A DNA stretch of 64,000 bases from Enterobacter vonholyi (GCF_008364555.1 NZ_VTUC01000006.1:496001-560000); one strand, 5' to 3'; shown: positions 47,510 to 57,175, counted from the stretch's first letter. Numbers and translations are program-made. The notes: generated by a model from the letters alone, not told the origin.

Positions 47510-48495
47510 TGACCGACCCGGTACTCAAGATTGAAGACCTGCACCTGAGCTTCCCGATTTTTCGCGGCGAGGTCCACGCGCTTAACCACGTCTCGCTGGA
47601 GATCGGCAGGGGTGAAATTGTCGGCGTGGTGGGCGAATCCGGTTCCGGTAAATCGGTGACCGCCATGCTCGCCATGCGTCTGCTGCCGGAAGGCAGCTAC
47701 CGCATTCATCACGGCCAGGTGAAATTACTCGGCGAAAACGTCCTGACGGCGTCCGAGAAACAGCTTCGCCAGTGGCGCGGCGCAAAGGTGGCGATGATTT
47801 TTCAGGAGCCCATGACCGCCCTTAACCCGACGCGGCGGATTGGCAAACAGATGGTGGAGGTAATTCGCCAGCATCAACCGCTTTCCAGGCGTGAGGCGCA
47901 GCAGAAGGCGATTACCCTTCTGGAAGAGATGCAAATACCCGACGCGAAGCAGGTCATGGCGCGCTATCCGTTTGAACTGTCCGGCGGCATGCGCCAGCGG
48001 GTGATGATCGCCCTTGCCTTCTCCTGCGAGCCGGAGCTGATTATCGCCGACGAACCGACCACCGCGCTGGACGTCACCGTCCAGCTGCAGGTGCTGCGCC
48101 TGCTGAAGCACAAGGCGCGGGCCAGCGGCACCTCGGTGCTGTTTATCAGCCACGATATGGCCGTGGTGTCCCAGCTCTGCGACAGAATGTACGTGATGTA
48201 TGCGGGCAGCGTGATCGAGAGCGGCACCACGCAAACGCTGATCCACCAGCCTGTGCATCCTTACTCCATCGGCCTGCTGCAGTGCGCGCCGGAAAACGGC
48301 CAGCCGCGCGCCCCGCTTCCCGCCATCCCCGGCACGGTGCCCAACCTCAGCCAGCTTCCGCAGGGTTGCGCGTTCCGCGAGCGCTGCTTTGCCGCCGGGG
48401 CGAAATGCAGCGAAACCCCACGCTTAGCGCCCACTGGCGCAGAAGGCCAACAGGCCGCCTGCTGGTATCCACAACGGGAGAAAGCCCATGTCTGA
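47509..48495 (+). CDS. ddpD: DdpD, dipeptide ABC importer ATPase
   Basis: A 328-residue ATPase of the DppD type: Walker [10 protein letters not shown]-loop IFQEPM, signature [12 protein letters not shown], Walker [13 protein letters not shown], switch His in FISHDMAVV, and the C-terminal oligopeptide-transporter domain with the four-Cys Fe-S-type region ([14 protein letters not shown] plus a later C). I chose ATG 47509 because AGGAGG is 9 nt upstream and the E. coli protein starts equivalently; GTG 47506 adds one residue. Confidence 0.92.
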   Translation: MTDPVLKIEDLHLSFPIFRGEVHALNHVSLEIGRGEIVGVVGESGSGKSVTAMLAMRLLPEGSYRIHHGQVKLLGENVLTASEKQLRQWRGAKVAMIFQEPMTALNPTRRIGKQMVEVIRQHQPLSRREAQQKAITLLEEMQIPDAKQVMARYPFELSGGMRQRVMIALAFSCEPELIIADEPTTALDVTVQLQVLRLLKHKARASGTSVLFISHDMAVVSQLCDRMYVMYAGSVIESGTTQTLIHQPVHPYSIGLLQCAPENGQPRAPLPAIPGTVPNLSQLPQGCAFRERCFAAGAKCSETPRLAPTGAEGQQAACWYPQREKAHV

Positions 48496-49417
48496 TGTAC
48501 TGCTGGAACTGGATAGCGTGCACGTCAATTTTGCAGCGCGGAAAAACTGGCTGGGGCGCGTGAAGGAAAAGGTCCATGCGCTTAACGGGCTCGACCTTGA
48601 GATCCGTCGGGGAGAAACGCTCGGTATCGTCGGGGAATCGGGCTGCGGGAAAAGCACGCTGGCCCAGCTGCTGATGGGCATGCTTAAGCCCAGCACCGGC
48701 GCCTGCCAGCGGGCGCACCATGCGGGCGGCATGCAGATGGTGTTTCAGGATCCGCTCTCCTCGCTCGACCCGCGCCTGCCGGTCTGGCGCATCATCACCG
48801 AGCCGGTGTGGGTACAAAAGCGCAGCAGCGAGCGCGACCGCCGTCAGCTGGCTGAAAACCTGGCGCTGCAGGTGGGCATTCGCCCGGAGTATCTCGACCG
48901 GCTTCCGCACGCCTTCTCCGGCGGGCAGCGTCAGCGCATTGCCATCGCCCGGGCGCTCTCGTCCGATCCGGATATCATCGTGCTTGATGAACCCACCAGC
49001 GCGCTGGACATCTCCGTGCAGGCGCAGATCCTCAACCTGCTGGTGACCCTGCAGCAGCAGCGTAATCTGACCTACGTGTTGATCTCGCATAACGTCTCGG
49101 TGGTCCGGCACATGAGCGACCGCGTGGCGGTGATGTACCTTGGGCAGATTGTGGAGCTGGGCAGCGCCGCTCAGGTGCTTGGGGAGCCGCGCCATCCTTA
49201 CACCCGTCTGCTGCTCGATTCGGTTCCCCGCACCGGTGAACCGCTGGATGAGACGCTGGCCTTACGCAAAACGGAGCTTCCCGGCAACCGTCATCTGCCC
49301 GAAGGCTGTTTTTTCCGTGACCGATGCCCGATGGCCGCGCAGGGGTGCGAACAGCCCCAGCCGTTACAGCCCTCTCGTGAGGGCCGTGACGTCCGCTGCT
49401 GGCGCAGTCTGGGTTAA
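48488..49417 (+). CDS. ddpF: DdpF, dipeptide ABC importer ATPase
   Basis: A 309-residue DppF-type ATPase: Walker A GESGCGKST, Q-loop VFQDPL, signature FSGGQRQRIAIARAL, Walker B IIVLDEPTSALD, H-loop LISHNVSVV and a C-terminal domain with CFFRDRCPMAAQGC. It partners DdpD. It begins 8 nt before the ddpD stop. Its own stop overlaps the convergent SDR gene stop, so the operon ends here. Confidence 0.92.
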   Translation: MSDVLLELDSVHVNFAARKNWLGRVKEKVHALNGLDLEIRRGETLGIVGESGCGKSTLAQLLMGMLKPSTGACQRAHHAGGMQMVFQDPLSSLDPRLPVWRIITEPVWVQKRSSERDRRQLAENLALQVGIRPEYLDRLPHAFSGGQRQRIAIARALSSDPDIIVLDEPTSALDISVQAQILNLLVTLQQQRNLTYVLISHNVSVVRHMSDRVAVMYLGQIVELGSAAQVLGEPRHPYTRLLLDSVPRTGEPLDETLALRKTELPGNRHLPEGCFFRDRCPMAAQGCEQPQPLQPSREGRDVRCWRSLG

Positions 49418-50163
49418 ATTTGCGCCATCCCACCGTCCACGAACAGCTCGGTGGCGTTAATAAAGCTGGCCGCGTCGGAGGCCAGAAACGCCACCGCTTT
49501 ACCCACCTCACCCGGCGCGCCTAAACGGCCGAGCGGCACCTGTGCGGCCAGCGCGTCGTACAGCCCCTGACGATGTTCTTCCGGCACCAGATCGCCGAGG
49601 CCTGGCGTTTTGATCGGGCCCGGGCTGACCACGTTGACCCGGATCCCACGGCCCTGCAAATCCAGCGCCCAGGAGCGGGCAAAGTTGCGCACGGCGGCCT
49701 TGCTGGCGCTGTAGACGCTAAAGTTTGCCGTCCCCTTAATGGAGACCGTCGAGCCGGTCAGAATAATCGACGATCCGGCGGAGAGCAGAGGCAGCGCCTT
49801 CTGCACCGTAAACAGCACCCCGCGGACGTTGGTGCCGAAAATCCGGTCAAACTGCTCTTCGGTGATCGCGCCCAGCGGCAGCATATCCCCGCCACCCGCA
49901 TTGGCGAACAGAATATCGAGGCGGCCTTCTTCTTTGGCTATCCGGGCATAGACCTCGTCCAGATCCGCCAGTTTTGACACGTCCGCGCGAATGCCCACTG
50001 CCGTTGAAGCAATTTCTGCGACCGCCGCTTCAAGCTCGGCCTGACGGCGTCCGGTGATATACACCTTCGCGCCCTGCGCTGCCAGCTCCTGCGCCGTGGC
50101 AAGACCAATGCCGGTGCTGCCGCCGGTGACCAGTGCAATTTTTCCTGAAAGAGTCGTGTTCAT
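49414..50163 (-). CDS. SDR-family NAD(P)-dependent oxidoreductase
   Basis: A 249-residue classical short-chain dehydrogenase: cofactor motif TGGSTGIGLATA, NAG motif (LFANAGGG), catalytic Ser in LTGSTVSI and YSASK with Tyr and Lys. The Gly/Arg-rich start (ITGRRQAELEA) suggests NADP use. The substrate is unknown. I chose ATG 50163 because the fold starts just after it; an in-frame upstream extension has no domain similarity. It is divergent from a LysR gene that probably regulates it. E. coli K-12 lacks this pair between osmC and ddpF. Confidence 0.85.
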   Translation of the reverse strand: MNTTLSGKIALVTGGSTGIGLATAQELAAQGAKVYITGRRQAELEAAVAEIASTAVGIRADVSKLADLDEVYARIAKEEGRLDILFANAGGGDMLPLGAITEEQFDRIFGTNVRGVLFTVQKALPLLSAGSSIILTGSTVSIKGTANFSVYSASKAAVRNFARSWALDLQGRGIRVNVVSPGPIKTPGLGDLVPEEHRQGLYDALAAQVPLGRLGAPGEVGKAVAFLASDAASFINATELFVDGGMAQI

Positions 50164-50278
50164 GTCATTTACCTTTTGTTGGGTTTGCGTTGGACAAACT
50201 TTATCCCTTGCAGGATTAGTGAAAAACCAGCAAAAATGAAAATGACTATTCACATACAGAAATAATCGGGGAAACCTC

Positions 50279-51184
50279 ATGGACCAGCTAATGGCGATGC
50301 GCGCTTTTACCCGGGTGGTGGAAACCGGCAGCTTTACCCGCGCGGCGGACTCGCTGAATATGCCGATCGCCACCCTGAGCAAGCTGGTCAAATCACTTGA
50401 GGCGCATCTGGAGATACGTCTCCTGCACCGGACGACTCGCCGTGTGGTCGCGACGCCTGAAGGGACGGAATACTATGAAAAAGCGCTCAGGGTCTTGATA
50501 GATATCGAAGATATCGACACCGCGTTTCGCGTTTCCCGCGCGACGCCCAAAGGGCATTTACGGGTTGACGTGGGCGGCTCCACCGCTCGGGACGTGCTTA
50601 TCCCCCTGCTGCCGGATTTTATGCAGCGCTACCCGGAGATCCGCATCGACCTTGGGGTAGCCGATCGTCCGGTGGATCTCATCAGCGGTAACGTTGACTG
50701 CGTCATCCGCGGCGGGCCGCTGAACGACTCTACCCTCATCGCCCGCCATATTGGCAACGCCGAAATGGTCACCTGCGCGACGCCGGGTTACCTGAAAAAC
50801 CATGGCGTTCCGGCCTATCCCCAGGAGCTGTGCAACGGCCACAAGCTGATCAGCTACCTTTCGCCCGTCACCGGGCGGGCATTTCCGTTTCGCTTCAGAA
50901 AGAACGGCGAGGCGCTGGAAATCAATATTCCGCACTATCTCGGCGTCAATGAAAGTAATGCCCATCTGGCGGCTGCCGCAGCGGGATTGGGGATCGTTCA
51001 AACCTTTGAGTATTCGGCAAAGTCGTATTTGCAGGCGGGAACGCTGACGGCGATCCTGGGCGACTGGCGCCCTGCCGCCTATCCGTTTCATGTAGTTTAC
51101 CCGCAGAACCGGCATCTGACGCACCGTCTTAAGGTGTTTATTGCGTGGCTGGCGGAGGTGTTCCCCGCCGCGCTGAAGGGGTAG
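50279..51184 (+). CDS. LysR-family regulator, divergent from SDR gene
   Basis: A 301-residue LysR protein beginning MDQLMAMRAFTRVVETGSFT with the helix-turn-helix TRAADSLNMPIATLSKLVKS, a sequence style typical of LysR proteins that control adjacent oxidoreductase genes. The 115-bp AT-rich gap to the SDR gene would hold the shared operator. Confidence 0.85.
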   Translation: MDQLMAMRAFTRVVETGSFTRAADSLNMPIATLSKLVKSLEAHLEIRLLHRTTRRVVATPEGTEYYEKALRVLIDIEDIDTAFRVSRATPKGHLRVDVGGSTARDVLIPLLPDFMQRYPEIRIDLGVADRPVDLISGNVDCVIRGGPLNDSTLIARHIGNAEMVTCATPGYLKNHGVPAYPQELCNGHKLISYLSPVTGRAFPFRFRKNGEALEINIPHYLGVNESNAHLAAAAAGLGIVQTFEYSAKSYLQAGTLTAILGDWRPAAYPFHVVYPQNRHLTHRLKVFIAWLAEVFPAALKG

Positions 51185-51202
51185 CCGGGCGCGAACCCGG
51201 CT
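51183..51202. terminator. Hairpin between LysR gene and osmC (convergent)
   Basis: AGCCGGG and CCCGGCT (7 bp, 6-nt loop) begin at the LysR stop and end 6 nt before the osmC stop. No T-run on either strand, so it may be only a transcript-end stabiliser. Confidence 0.4.
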
Positions 51203-51207
51203 GGGGC

Positions 51208-51636
51208 TTAGTTAAGCTTATAGTCCAGGGTAATCTCGGCTTTCAGGAGCTGCGATACCGGACAGCCCGCTTTTGCTTTCTGAATAATGCCATCGAACTG
51301 CTGGGGGGCGATGCCTGGAACGGTGACCTTGCTTTTCAGGGCAACCTTTGTGATGGCAAAGCCGCCGTCGGTTTTATCCAGAGAGACGTCCGCCGTGGTA
51401 TCAATAGAGTCAGCGGTATAGCCCGCTTCACCGAGCATCAGCGACAGCGCCATCGAAAAACAGGCCGCATGTGCCGCGCCAATCAGCTCTTCGGGGTTGG
51501 TCCCCTTTTCACCCTCAAAGCGGGTATTGAAACCATAAGGCTGTTGATTAAGAACGCCGCTCTCGGTGGAAACCGTTCCTTTACCGCGCTTAATGTCGCC
51601 AGACCAGTGTGCCGAACCGTGCTTATGAATAGTCAT
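51208..51636 (-). CDS. osmC: OsmC, organic hydroperoxide reductase
   Basis: A 142-residue OsmC/Ohr protein, equal in size to the E. coli protein. The two redox cysteines are in HAACFSM (about 60) and AGCPVSQLL (about 125). It reduces organic hydroperoxides and is induced by osmotic and stationary-phase stress. AAGGAGAG precedes the ATG. Upstream is a perfect sigma-S-type -10. In E. coli osmC lies beside bdm; here three genes separate them. Confidence 0.95.
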   Translation of the reverse strand: MTIHKHGSAHWSGDIKRGKGTVSTESGVLNQQPYGFNTRFEGEKGTNPEELIGAAHAACFSMALSLMLGEAGYTADSIDTTADVSLDKTDGGFAITKVALKSKVTVPGIAPQQFDGIIQKAKAGCPVSQLLKAEITLDYKLN

Positions 51637-51666
51637 TCTTGCTCTCCTTTTGGCTTACAAAGGGTT

Positions 51667-51674
51667 AAGTATAG
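51667..51674 (-). promoter_or_regulatory. Sigma-S -10 element of osmC
   Basis: On the minus strand CTATACTT, the consensus sigma-S extended -10, lies 31 nt upstream of the osmC ATG. E. coli osmC has a sigma-S promoter in the same place. An upstream TGGAATTGTCTG has partial similarity to an RcsB box, but too weak to list. Confidence 0.65.
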
Positions 51675-51751
51675 ACTACGCATCTGACCCACTCTGGAAC
51701 ACAGACAATTCCAGGACTTTCACCTGCTGAACCGACAAAAAGGATAATGAT

Positions 51752-52711
51752 ATGGCGCTAAAAATCAGCATGGCCGTTGCCCTGACCACACTGGCGGTAT
51801 CGCTGTCTTCACTGGCGAAAACGCCGGAGAATTTTATCTACACCAGCTCCGGCGAGCTCGACGCGGTGTTTCCGCTCGTTGCGCGAAGCGATATCGGCGG
51901 CGTGCAGATCGTTTACAACTGGCGCGCGCTTGAGCCTGAGAAGGATCGCTACGATTTCTCGCGCATTGAAAGAGATCTCGCGCGTCTTAAGGCTGCCAGG
52001 AAAAAGCTCTTCATCCAGATTCAGGACCGTTTCTTTGAGGCGGATGCGCGCTACGTGCCGGACTATCTGATGCACAATAAGCAATACGGTGGGGGGATTG
52101 CGCCGCAGTTCGATAACCCCGGCGAAGGCAAGCCTGTCGGTTCAGGATGGGTGGCTCGTCAGTGGGATCCCGCCGTGCGCCAGCGCTACCAGGCTTTGCT
52201 GGCCGCCCTCGCGAAACGCTTTGATGGCGAGGTGTATGGCGTAAACCTGCCCGAAACCGCCATCGATCTCGACGAAAAAAATCCGCCCGCCGGGTTTACC
52301 TGCGACAGCTATTTCGCTGGAGAAATGGAAAATCTGGCCTTTGCGCGAAAGGCTTTTAAGAAATCACACGTGGTGCAATACGTGAACTTCTGGCCGTGCG
52401 AGTGGGATAATGACCACAACTACATGGGGCGTCTGTTTACGTATGCCAGCGCCAACAATGTCGGTCTGGGTGGGCCGGACATTGTTCCCAACCGCAAGGC
52501 ACACATGAAGAATGCCTATCCCTTCTTCCATAAAAATAAACAGACGCTGCCGCTCATCGCCATGGCGGTTCAGGAACCGACCCTGACCTATAAAAATCCT
52601 GAGACCGGCAAGCCCTTCACCAAAGCAGAATTTGATCGGTTCGCGGAAAATTATCTCGGGGCGGATATTATTTTCTGGAGCACATCCTCTCCCTGGCTAA
52701 AGGCAAAATAA
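51752..52711 (+). CDS. Secreted glycosidase-like TIM-barrel protein of unknown substrate
   Basis: A 319-residue protein with a signal peptide (MALKISMAVALTTLAVSLSS, ending near SLA). The domain starts VFPLVARSDIGGVQIVYNWR and continues with the W..LEPEKDRYDFS phrase typical of GH42/GH5-like clan A barrels. Glu in YGVNLPETAID and in MAVQEPTLTY are candidate acid/base and nucleophile at the expected strand ends. I do not recognise a characterised family. It stands alone on the plus strand between osmC and a LysR gene, and is absent from this place in E. coli K-12. Confidence 0.6.
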   Translation: MALKISMAVALTTLAVSLSSLAKTPENFIYTSSGELDAVFPLVARSDIGGVQIVYNWRALEPEKDRYDFSRIERDLARLKAARKKLFIQIQDRFFEADARYVPDYLMHNKQYGGGIAPQFDNPGEGKPVGSGWVARQWDPAVRQRYQALLAALAKRFDGEVYGVNLPETAIDLDEKNPPAGFTCDSYFAGEMENLAFARKAFKKSHVVQYVNFWPCEWDNDHNYMGRLFTYASANNVGLGGPDIVPNRKAHMKNAYPFFHKNKQTLPLIAMAVQEPTLTYKNPETGKPFTKAEFDRFAENYLGADIIFWSTSSPWLKAK

Positions 52712-52730
52712 TCACCCGTCAACCCTGCTC

Positions 52731-53606
52731 TTAAGCCAGGTAGCGGGCCAATTCGTCGAGAAACACGCGCAGCGCGGCAGGCTGATATTCCCGTGACTGA
52801 TAAATGCCATGGATGGCAAGCGGTTTCGGCTCCAGCGTTTCCAGTATCGGTACCAGCAATCCCTGATCCAGCGCGGCACGCGCCTCGCGCTCCGGCAGCA
52901 TGGCAATACCACAGTGCTTAATCGCCGCGTCCATCAACAGCGAAGAGATGCTGGCGCTCAGGTTGCCGCTGACTGCCACGCTCAGGCTTTCTCCTTCCGG
53001 CGTCAGGAAGTGCCAGGACTGCCCGGCAAAAAAGCTGTAATGCAGGCAGTTATGCCGGGCTAATTCTTCGGGGCTGACGGGGATACCGTGTTGTGTCAGA
53101 TACTCCGGCGAGGCGCAAAGCACCGAGCGGCACTCCCCCAGCCGGCGGGCAATCATGCCGGGTTCAGGGTTATCGGTAATACGTACGGCGACATCAATGC
53201 GCTCTCCCACCAGGCTAACCGGGTGGTTATTCACGTCCAGCTCGATGCGCAGCTGCGGGTAGCGCGCGAGCAGACCGGGCAGCACCGGCGCAATCAGATG
53301 CATGGCGGTAAAGTGCGCGCATGCCACCCGCAGGGTGCCGGACGGCAGATCTTTTTCAGACTGGCCTTCAATTTCCTGAGAGATCTGCGAGAGGGTCCGC
53401 GTTTTTTGCAGCACCTTTTCGCCTGCTGCGGTCAGCGTCAGCTTGCGCGTGGAGCGGTTTACCAGCCGCGTGCCCGCCCACTTCTCCATTTGTTCAAGGT
53501 ACCGGCTGACCATCGGTCGGGAAATACCCAGCGCGCGGGCTGCAGCGCTCAAACTCCCCAGCTCGCATATCCGGTTGTAAACCTGAGCGGCAATAACGCG
53601 ATCCAT
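52731..53606 (-). CDS. LysR-family regulator, divergent from MBL-fold gene
   Basis: A 291-residue LysR protein from ATG 53606 (MDRVIAAQVYNRICELGS), with the helix-turn-helix LSAAARALGISRPMVSRYLE. A longer reading to 53693 would add 29 residues without domain similarity and would leave only 23 bp before the divergent gene, so the shorter start is preferred. It probably controls the MBL-fold gene across the 110-bp gap. Confidence 0.82.
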   Translation of the reverse strand: MDRVIAAQVYNRICELGSLSAAARALGISRPMVSRYLEQMEKWAGTRLVNRSTRKLTLTAAGEKVLQKTRTLSQISQEIEGQSEKDLPSGTLRVACAHFTAMHLIAPVLPGLLARYPQLRIELDVNNHPVSLVGERIDVAVRITDNPEPGMIARRLGECRSVLCASPEYLTQHGIPVSPEELARHNCLHYSFFAGQSWHFLTPEGESLSVAVSGNLSASISSLLMDAAIKHCGIAMLPEREARAALDQGLLVPILETLEPKPLAIHGIYQSREYQPAALRVFLDELARYLA

Positions 53607-53716
53607 ATAAGCTCCATTTGCTCGATTTATGAAACTAAGCATGTCTTGTTTCAGGAATTCTGGCAAATGCGAATTTCCGTACAATAGAGACATTCCTGAA
53701 CAACAGAGACAACAGC

Positions 53717-54568
53717 ATGAAATTAACTCACCTTGCCCTGCTTTCCACCCTTTTCACACCCGCTGTTTTTGCCGCGCCGTTGACCATTGACACCTATAAC
53801 CCGCAGGAGAAAGGCATTTTCGCTGTCTCCTCCACCCTGGTTTCCGGCCCGAAAGAAGCCGTACTGTTTGACGCGCAGTTCAGCGTGAAGGATGGCGAAG
53901 CGCTGGTAGAGAAAATTCGCCGCAGCGGTAAAACCCTGAATAAGATTGTGATCACCTCCGGCGATCCGGATTTCTATTTTGGCCTGCAGCCGCTGGTTAA
54001 AGCCTTCCCGAACGCCAAAGTCGTGGCCACGCAGCACGTGGTTGACCACATCAAGGCCACCAAAGACGCCAAGCTCGCCTTCTGGGGTCCACAAATGAAA
54101 GACGGCGCACCGACCGAGCTGGTCGTCCCACAGGTGCTCGCCTCCACCACGTTTATGGTTGACGGTGAGAAGATCGACATCGAACAGCCTGACTGCTACG
54201 CGGCCTATGTGTGGATCCCGTCAGCGAAAACCATCCTCGGCGGCACCGGGGTAGCCTGGGGGATTCACGTCTGGACGGCAGACACCCAGACGGCGGAAAG
54301 CCGTAAGCAGTGGCAGGAAACGCTGGTGAACATGGCGGCGCATAAACCCGAGCGCGTGATTCCGGGTCACTATCTGGGTACCCCGCCAGCCGGGACAGGG
54401 GCGATTGATTTTACCCGCGACTATCTGCAGCATTTTGAACAGGCGTTATCGGCACATAAAGATTCTGCGGGCGTCATCAGCACCCTGAAAAAACAGTATC
54501 CAAACCTGGCCGAAGAGAGCTCGCTGGAATTAAGCGCTAAGGTGAATACCGGCGAAATGAAGTGGTAA
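53717..54568 (+). CDS. MBL-fold protein with degenerate zinc motif (Vmh-like)
   Basis: A 283-residue MBL-fold protein with a signal peptide (MKLTHLALLSTLFTPAVFA). The usual HxHxDH position reads IVITSGDPDFYFG, so two of the zinc histidines are missing, as in the Vmh-type group of MBL proteins. Later motifs of the fold are kept: ILGGTGVAWG at the second-metal region and VIPGHYLG with one His. It may bind one metal or have lost hydrolase activity. AACAGCATG start with a weak ribosome site. A strong hairpin follows. Confidence 0.72.
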   Translation: MKLTHLALLSTLFTPAVFAAPLTIDTYNPQEKGIFAVSSTLVSGPKEAVLFDAQFSVKDGEALVEKIRRSGKTLNKIVITSGDPDFYFGLQPLVKAFPNAKVVATQHVVDHIKATKDAKLAFWGPQMKDGAPTELVVPQVLASTTFMVDGEKIDIEQPDCYAAYVWIPSAKTILGGTGVAWGIHVWTADTQTAESRKQWQETLVNMAAHKPERVIPGHYLGTPPAGTGAIDFTRDYLQHFEQALSAHKDSAGVISTLKKQYPNLAEESSLELSAKVNTGEMKW

Positions 54569-54578
54569 TTTAAATTCT

Positions 54579-54609
54579 GCTCCTGCTATATTTTCGTGAT
54601 AGCAGGAGC
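54579..54609 (+). terminator. Hairpin after the degenerate MBL gene
   Basis: GCTCCTGCTAT pairs perfectly with ATAGCAGGAGC (11 bp, 9-nt loop), 10 nt after the stop. No clear T-run follows (ACCGTTATAAT). Confidence 0.55.
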
Positions 54610-54697
54610 ACCGTTATAATATCCTCTCAACAGCACTTCGATTAACCCCCACATTTCAAAAGCGCATAAAAGCATGCACTTATGTCATTTTTATTTC

Positions 54698-54711
54698 TAA
54701 GATGAATCTGA
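54698..54711 (+). promoter_or_regulatory. Candidate RcsB box upstream of bdm
   Basis: TAAGATGAATCTGA matches the RcsB consensus KMRGAWTMWYCTGM at 13 of 14 positions and lies 89 nt before the bdm ATG. E. coli bdm is an RcsB-activated gene, so conservation of the site is expected. Confidence 0.6.
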
Positions 54712-54800
54712 ACCACAACCGGGAAAATATTTGCCATTCTGTTTATGAATTAAATTTTTTGCGAGCCGTACCATTAAACAGAAAACGACACGGAGGCAGC

Positions 54801-55016
54801 ATGTTTACTTATTACCCGGCTAATACCGCAGCAGCACAACCTGAACTCGTTAACGCGATTGCGCAGGGTCTTCACGCCGAGCACGGTGCTGTGACTGAAG
54901 ATGACATTTTGATGGAACTGACCAAGTGGGTGGAATCCACAGATAATGACATCCTCAGTGACATCTACCAGCAGACCATTAACTACGTCGTCAGCGGGCA
55001 AAACGCACCCTTGTAA
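54801..55016 (+). CDS. bdm: Bdm, biofilm-dependent modulation protein
   Basis: A 71-residue protein nearly identical in its second half to E. coli Bdm (EDDILMELTKWVESTDNDIL, then SDIYQQTINYVVSG). It starts MFTYYPAN at the ATG preceded by GGAGGC; an in-frame upstream reading (from 54702) is less likely. Bdm is an osmotically and Rcs-regulated protein linked to flagellar and biofilm control and a known RNase III target. sra follows 95 nt downstream. Confidence 0.93.
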   Translation: MFTYYPANTAAAQPELVNAIAQGLHAEHGAVTEDDILMELTKWVESTDNDILSDIYQQTINYVVSGQNAPL

Positions 55017-55111
55017 AAACCTGCTAAGCTGGATCTGCAACCTAAGGGGTTACATTTCGTTTGCGTCAGCAAACTGGTCCTTAAAACTATCAACAGGATT
55101 GAGGAGTTAAC

Positions 55112-55249
55112 ATGAAATCGAACCGTCAGGCACGCCATATTCTGGGACTGAACTACAAGCTTTCGAATCAGCGTAAAGTGGTGATTGAAGGCGACCACGA
55201 AACGCAAGTCACGCACGCCACCGGCAGAAAACGCCACGCCGGCAAGTAA
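55112..55249 (+). CDS. sra: Sra (S22), stationary-phase ribosome-associated protein
   Basis: A 45-residue basic protein, [20 protein letters not shown] then [12 protein letters not shown] and TGRKRHAGK, clearly the E. coli Sra/RpsV orthologue (also 45 residues). It binds 30S subunits in stationary phase. AGGAG precedes the ATG. It is too short for most automatic calls. A terminator follows. Confidence 0.95.
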   Translation: MKSNRQARHILGLNYKLSNQRKVVIEGDHETQVTHATGRKRHAGK

Positions 55250-55269
55250 GTTCCAGACTGAGATCCAGA

Positions 55270-55299
55270 ACACCATCGGTAATCCCGGTGGTGTTTTTG
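55270..55299 (+). terminator. Rho-independent terminator of bdm-sra
   Basis: ACACCATCGG and CCGGTGGTGT form a 10-bp stem (one G-T pair), followed by TTTTGTTT. Confidence 0.85.
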
Positions 55300-55425
55300 T
55301 TTATGTGTTGCGGTAATTAATATTTAGCTCCTTTATAATACCGTCGGACCGCACCCCATCGCACAGGCCAGAAAGATGACAAACAGCAGTGTCAGGGACG
55401 GATCTTCATAAAAAGAGTGAGTGAC

Positions 55426-57123
55426 ATGGACAACAAACTGAAAAAACATCGTTCCTTATACATCCCATACGCCGGACCGGTTTTACTCGAATTCCCCCTG
55501 CTCAACAAAGGCAGCGCCTTCAGTATGGAAGAGCGCAGCAGCTTTAACCTGCTGGGTTTACTGCCAGAAGTGGTTGAAACCATCGAAGAACAGGCAGAGC
55601 GCGCGTGGATCCAGTACCAGGGTTTCAAAACTGAAATCGACAAACACATTTACCTGCGCAACATTCAGGACACCAACGAAACCCTCTTCTATCGCCTGGT
55701 GCAGAACCATCTCGAAGAGATGATGCCGGTGATCTACACCCCTACGGTGGGTGCGGCCTGCGAGCGCTTCTCAGAGATCTACCGTCGCTCCCGCGGGGTA
55801 TTCATCTCCTATCAGAACCGTCACAACATGGACGATATTCTGCAGAACGTGCCGAACCACAATATCAAAGTCATTGTGGTGACCGACGGCGAACGTATTC
55901 TCGGCCTCGGCGACCAGGGCATTGGCGGGATGGGGATCCCAATCGGTAAACTCTCTCTCTATACTGCCTGCGGCGGCATCAGCCCGGCTTATACCCTGCC
56001 GGTCGTGCTGGACGTCGGCACCAACAACCAGCAGTTGCTAAACGACCCGCTCTATATGGGCTGGCGCCATCCGCGTATTACCGACGACGAGTACTATCAG
56101 TTTGTCGACGACTTCATCCAGGCAGTGAAGCACCGCTGGCCGGACGTTCTGCTGCAGTTTGAAGACTTCGCGCAGAAAAACGCGATGCCGCTGCTGAACC
56201 GCTATCGCGATGAGATCTGCTCCTTTAACGACGATATCCAGGGCACCGCAGCCGTGACGGTGGGTACGCTTATCGCCGCCAGCCGCGCAGCCGGCAGCCA
56301 GCTGAGCTACCAGAAAATCGTCTTCCTGGGCGCAGGCTCTGCGGGCTGCGGTATTGCCGAGCAGATTATCGCCCAGACGCAGCGCGAAGGCTTAAGCGAA
56401 GAGCTGGCCCGCTCCCGCGTCTTTATGGTTGACCGTTTCGGCCTGCTGACCGACGGCATGCCGAACCTGCTGCCGTTCCAGACGAAGCTGGTGCAGAAAC
56501 GCGAAAACCTGAAAAACTGGGATACCGACAACGAAGTCCTTTCCCTGCTGGACGTGGTGCGCAACGTGAAGCCGGATATTCTGATCGGCGTTTCCGGGCA
56601 AACCGGTCTCTTCACCGAAGAGATTATTCGCGAGATGCACAAGCACTGCGAGCGCCCTATCGTGATGCCACTTTCCAACCCGACCTCGCGCGTGGAGGCA
56701 ACGCCGCAGGACATCATTGCCTGGACCGAAGGTAACGCGCTGGTTGCGACCGGCAGTCCATTCGACCCGGTGGTGTGGAAGGATAAAACCTATCCGATTG
56801 CGCAGTGCAACAACTCCTATATCTTCCCGGGCATTGGACTGGGCGTGATCGCCTCCGGCGCGTCCCGCATTACCGATGAGATGCTGATGTCGGCGAGCGA
56901 AACCCTCGCGGGCTACTCTCCGCTGGTCAACAACGGTGAAGGGCTGGTGCTGCCGGAGCTGAAGGACATTCACAAGGTGTCGCGCGCGATCGCGTTTGCG
57001 GTAGGTAAAATGGCGCAGCAGCAGGGCGTGGCGGTGAAAACCTCTGCCGACGCGCTGCAGCAGGCCATCGACGACAACTTCTGGAAGCCTGAATACCGCA
57101 GCTATCGACGTACGTCGATTTAA
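55426..57123 (+). CDS. maeA: MaeA (SfcA), NAD-dependent malic enzyme
   Basis: A 565-residue malic enzyme, the same length as E. coli MaeA and near-identical in long stretches. Catalytic Tyr in [12 protein letters not shown], metal ligands in FEDFAQKNA and FNDDIQGTA, and the NAD fold [12 protein letters not shown] are visible. It converts malate to pyruvate and CO2 with NAD. I chose ATG 55426, which gives the E. coli length; the GTG at 55417 adds three residues. Confidence 0.96.
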   Translation: MDNKLKKHRSLYIPYAGPVLLEFPLLNKGSAFSMEERSSFNLLGLLPEVVETIEEQAERAWIQYQGFKTEIDKHIYLRNIQDTNETLFYRLVQNHLEEMMPVIYTPTVGAACERFSEIYRRSRGVFISYQNRHNMDDILQNVPNHNIKVIVVTDGERILGLGDQGIGGMGIPIGKLSLYTACGGISPAYTLPVVLDVGTNNQQLLNDPLYMGWRHPRITDDEYYQFVDDFIQAVKHRWPDVLLQFEDFAQKNAMPLLNRYRDEICSFNDDIQGTAAVTVGTLIAASRAAGSQLSYQKIVFLGAGSAGCGIAEQIIAQTQREGLSEELARSRVFMVDRFGLLTDGMPNLLPFQTKLVQKRENLKNWDTDNEVLSLLDVVRNVKPDILIGVSGQTGLFTEEIIREMHKHCERPIVMPLSNPTSRVEATPQDIIAWTEGNALVATGSPFDPVVWKDKTYPIAQCNNSYIFPGIGLGVIASGASRITDEMLMSASETLAGYSPLVNNGEGLVLPELKDIHKVSRAIAFAVGKMAQQQGVAVKTSADALQQAIDDNFWKPEYRSYRRTSI

Positions 57124-57131
57124 TCCGCTCC

Positions 57132-57157
57132 GCCCGGTGGCACTTCGCTTACCGGGC
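57132..57157. repeat. REP-like palindromic element
   Basis: GCCCGGT and ACCGGGC flank CACTTCGCTT in the style of enterobacterial REP/PU elements, with the usual trailing CTACGGGCC. It lies 8 nt after the maeA stop and probably protects or ends its mRNA. Confidence 0.65.
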
Positions 57158-57175
57158 CTACGGGCCGGGTGTTTT

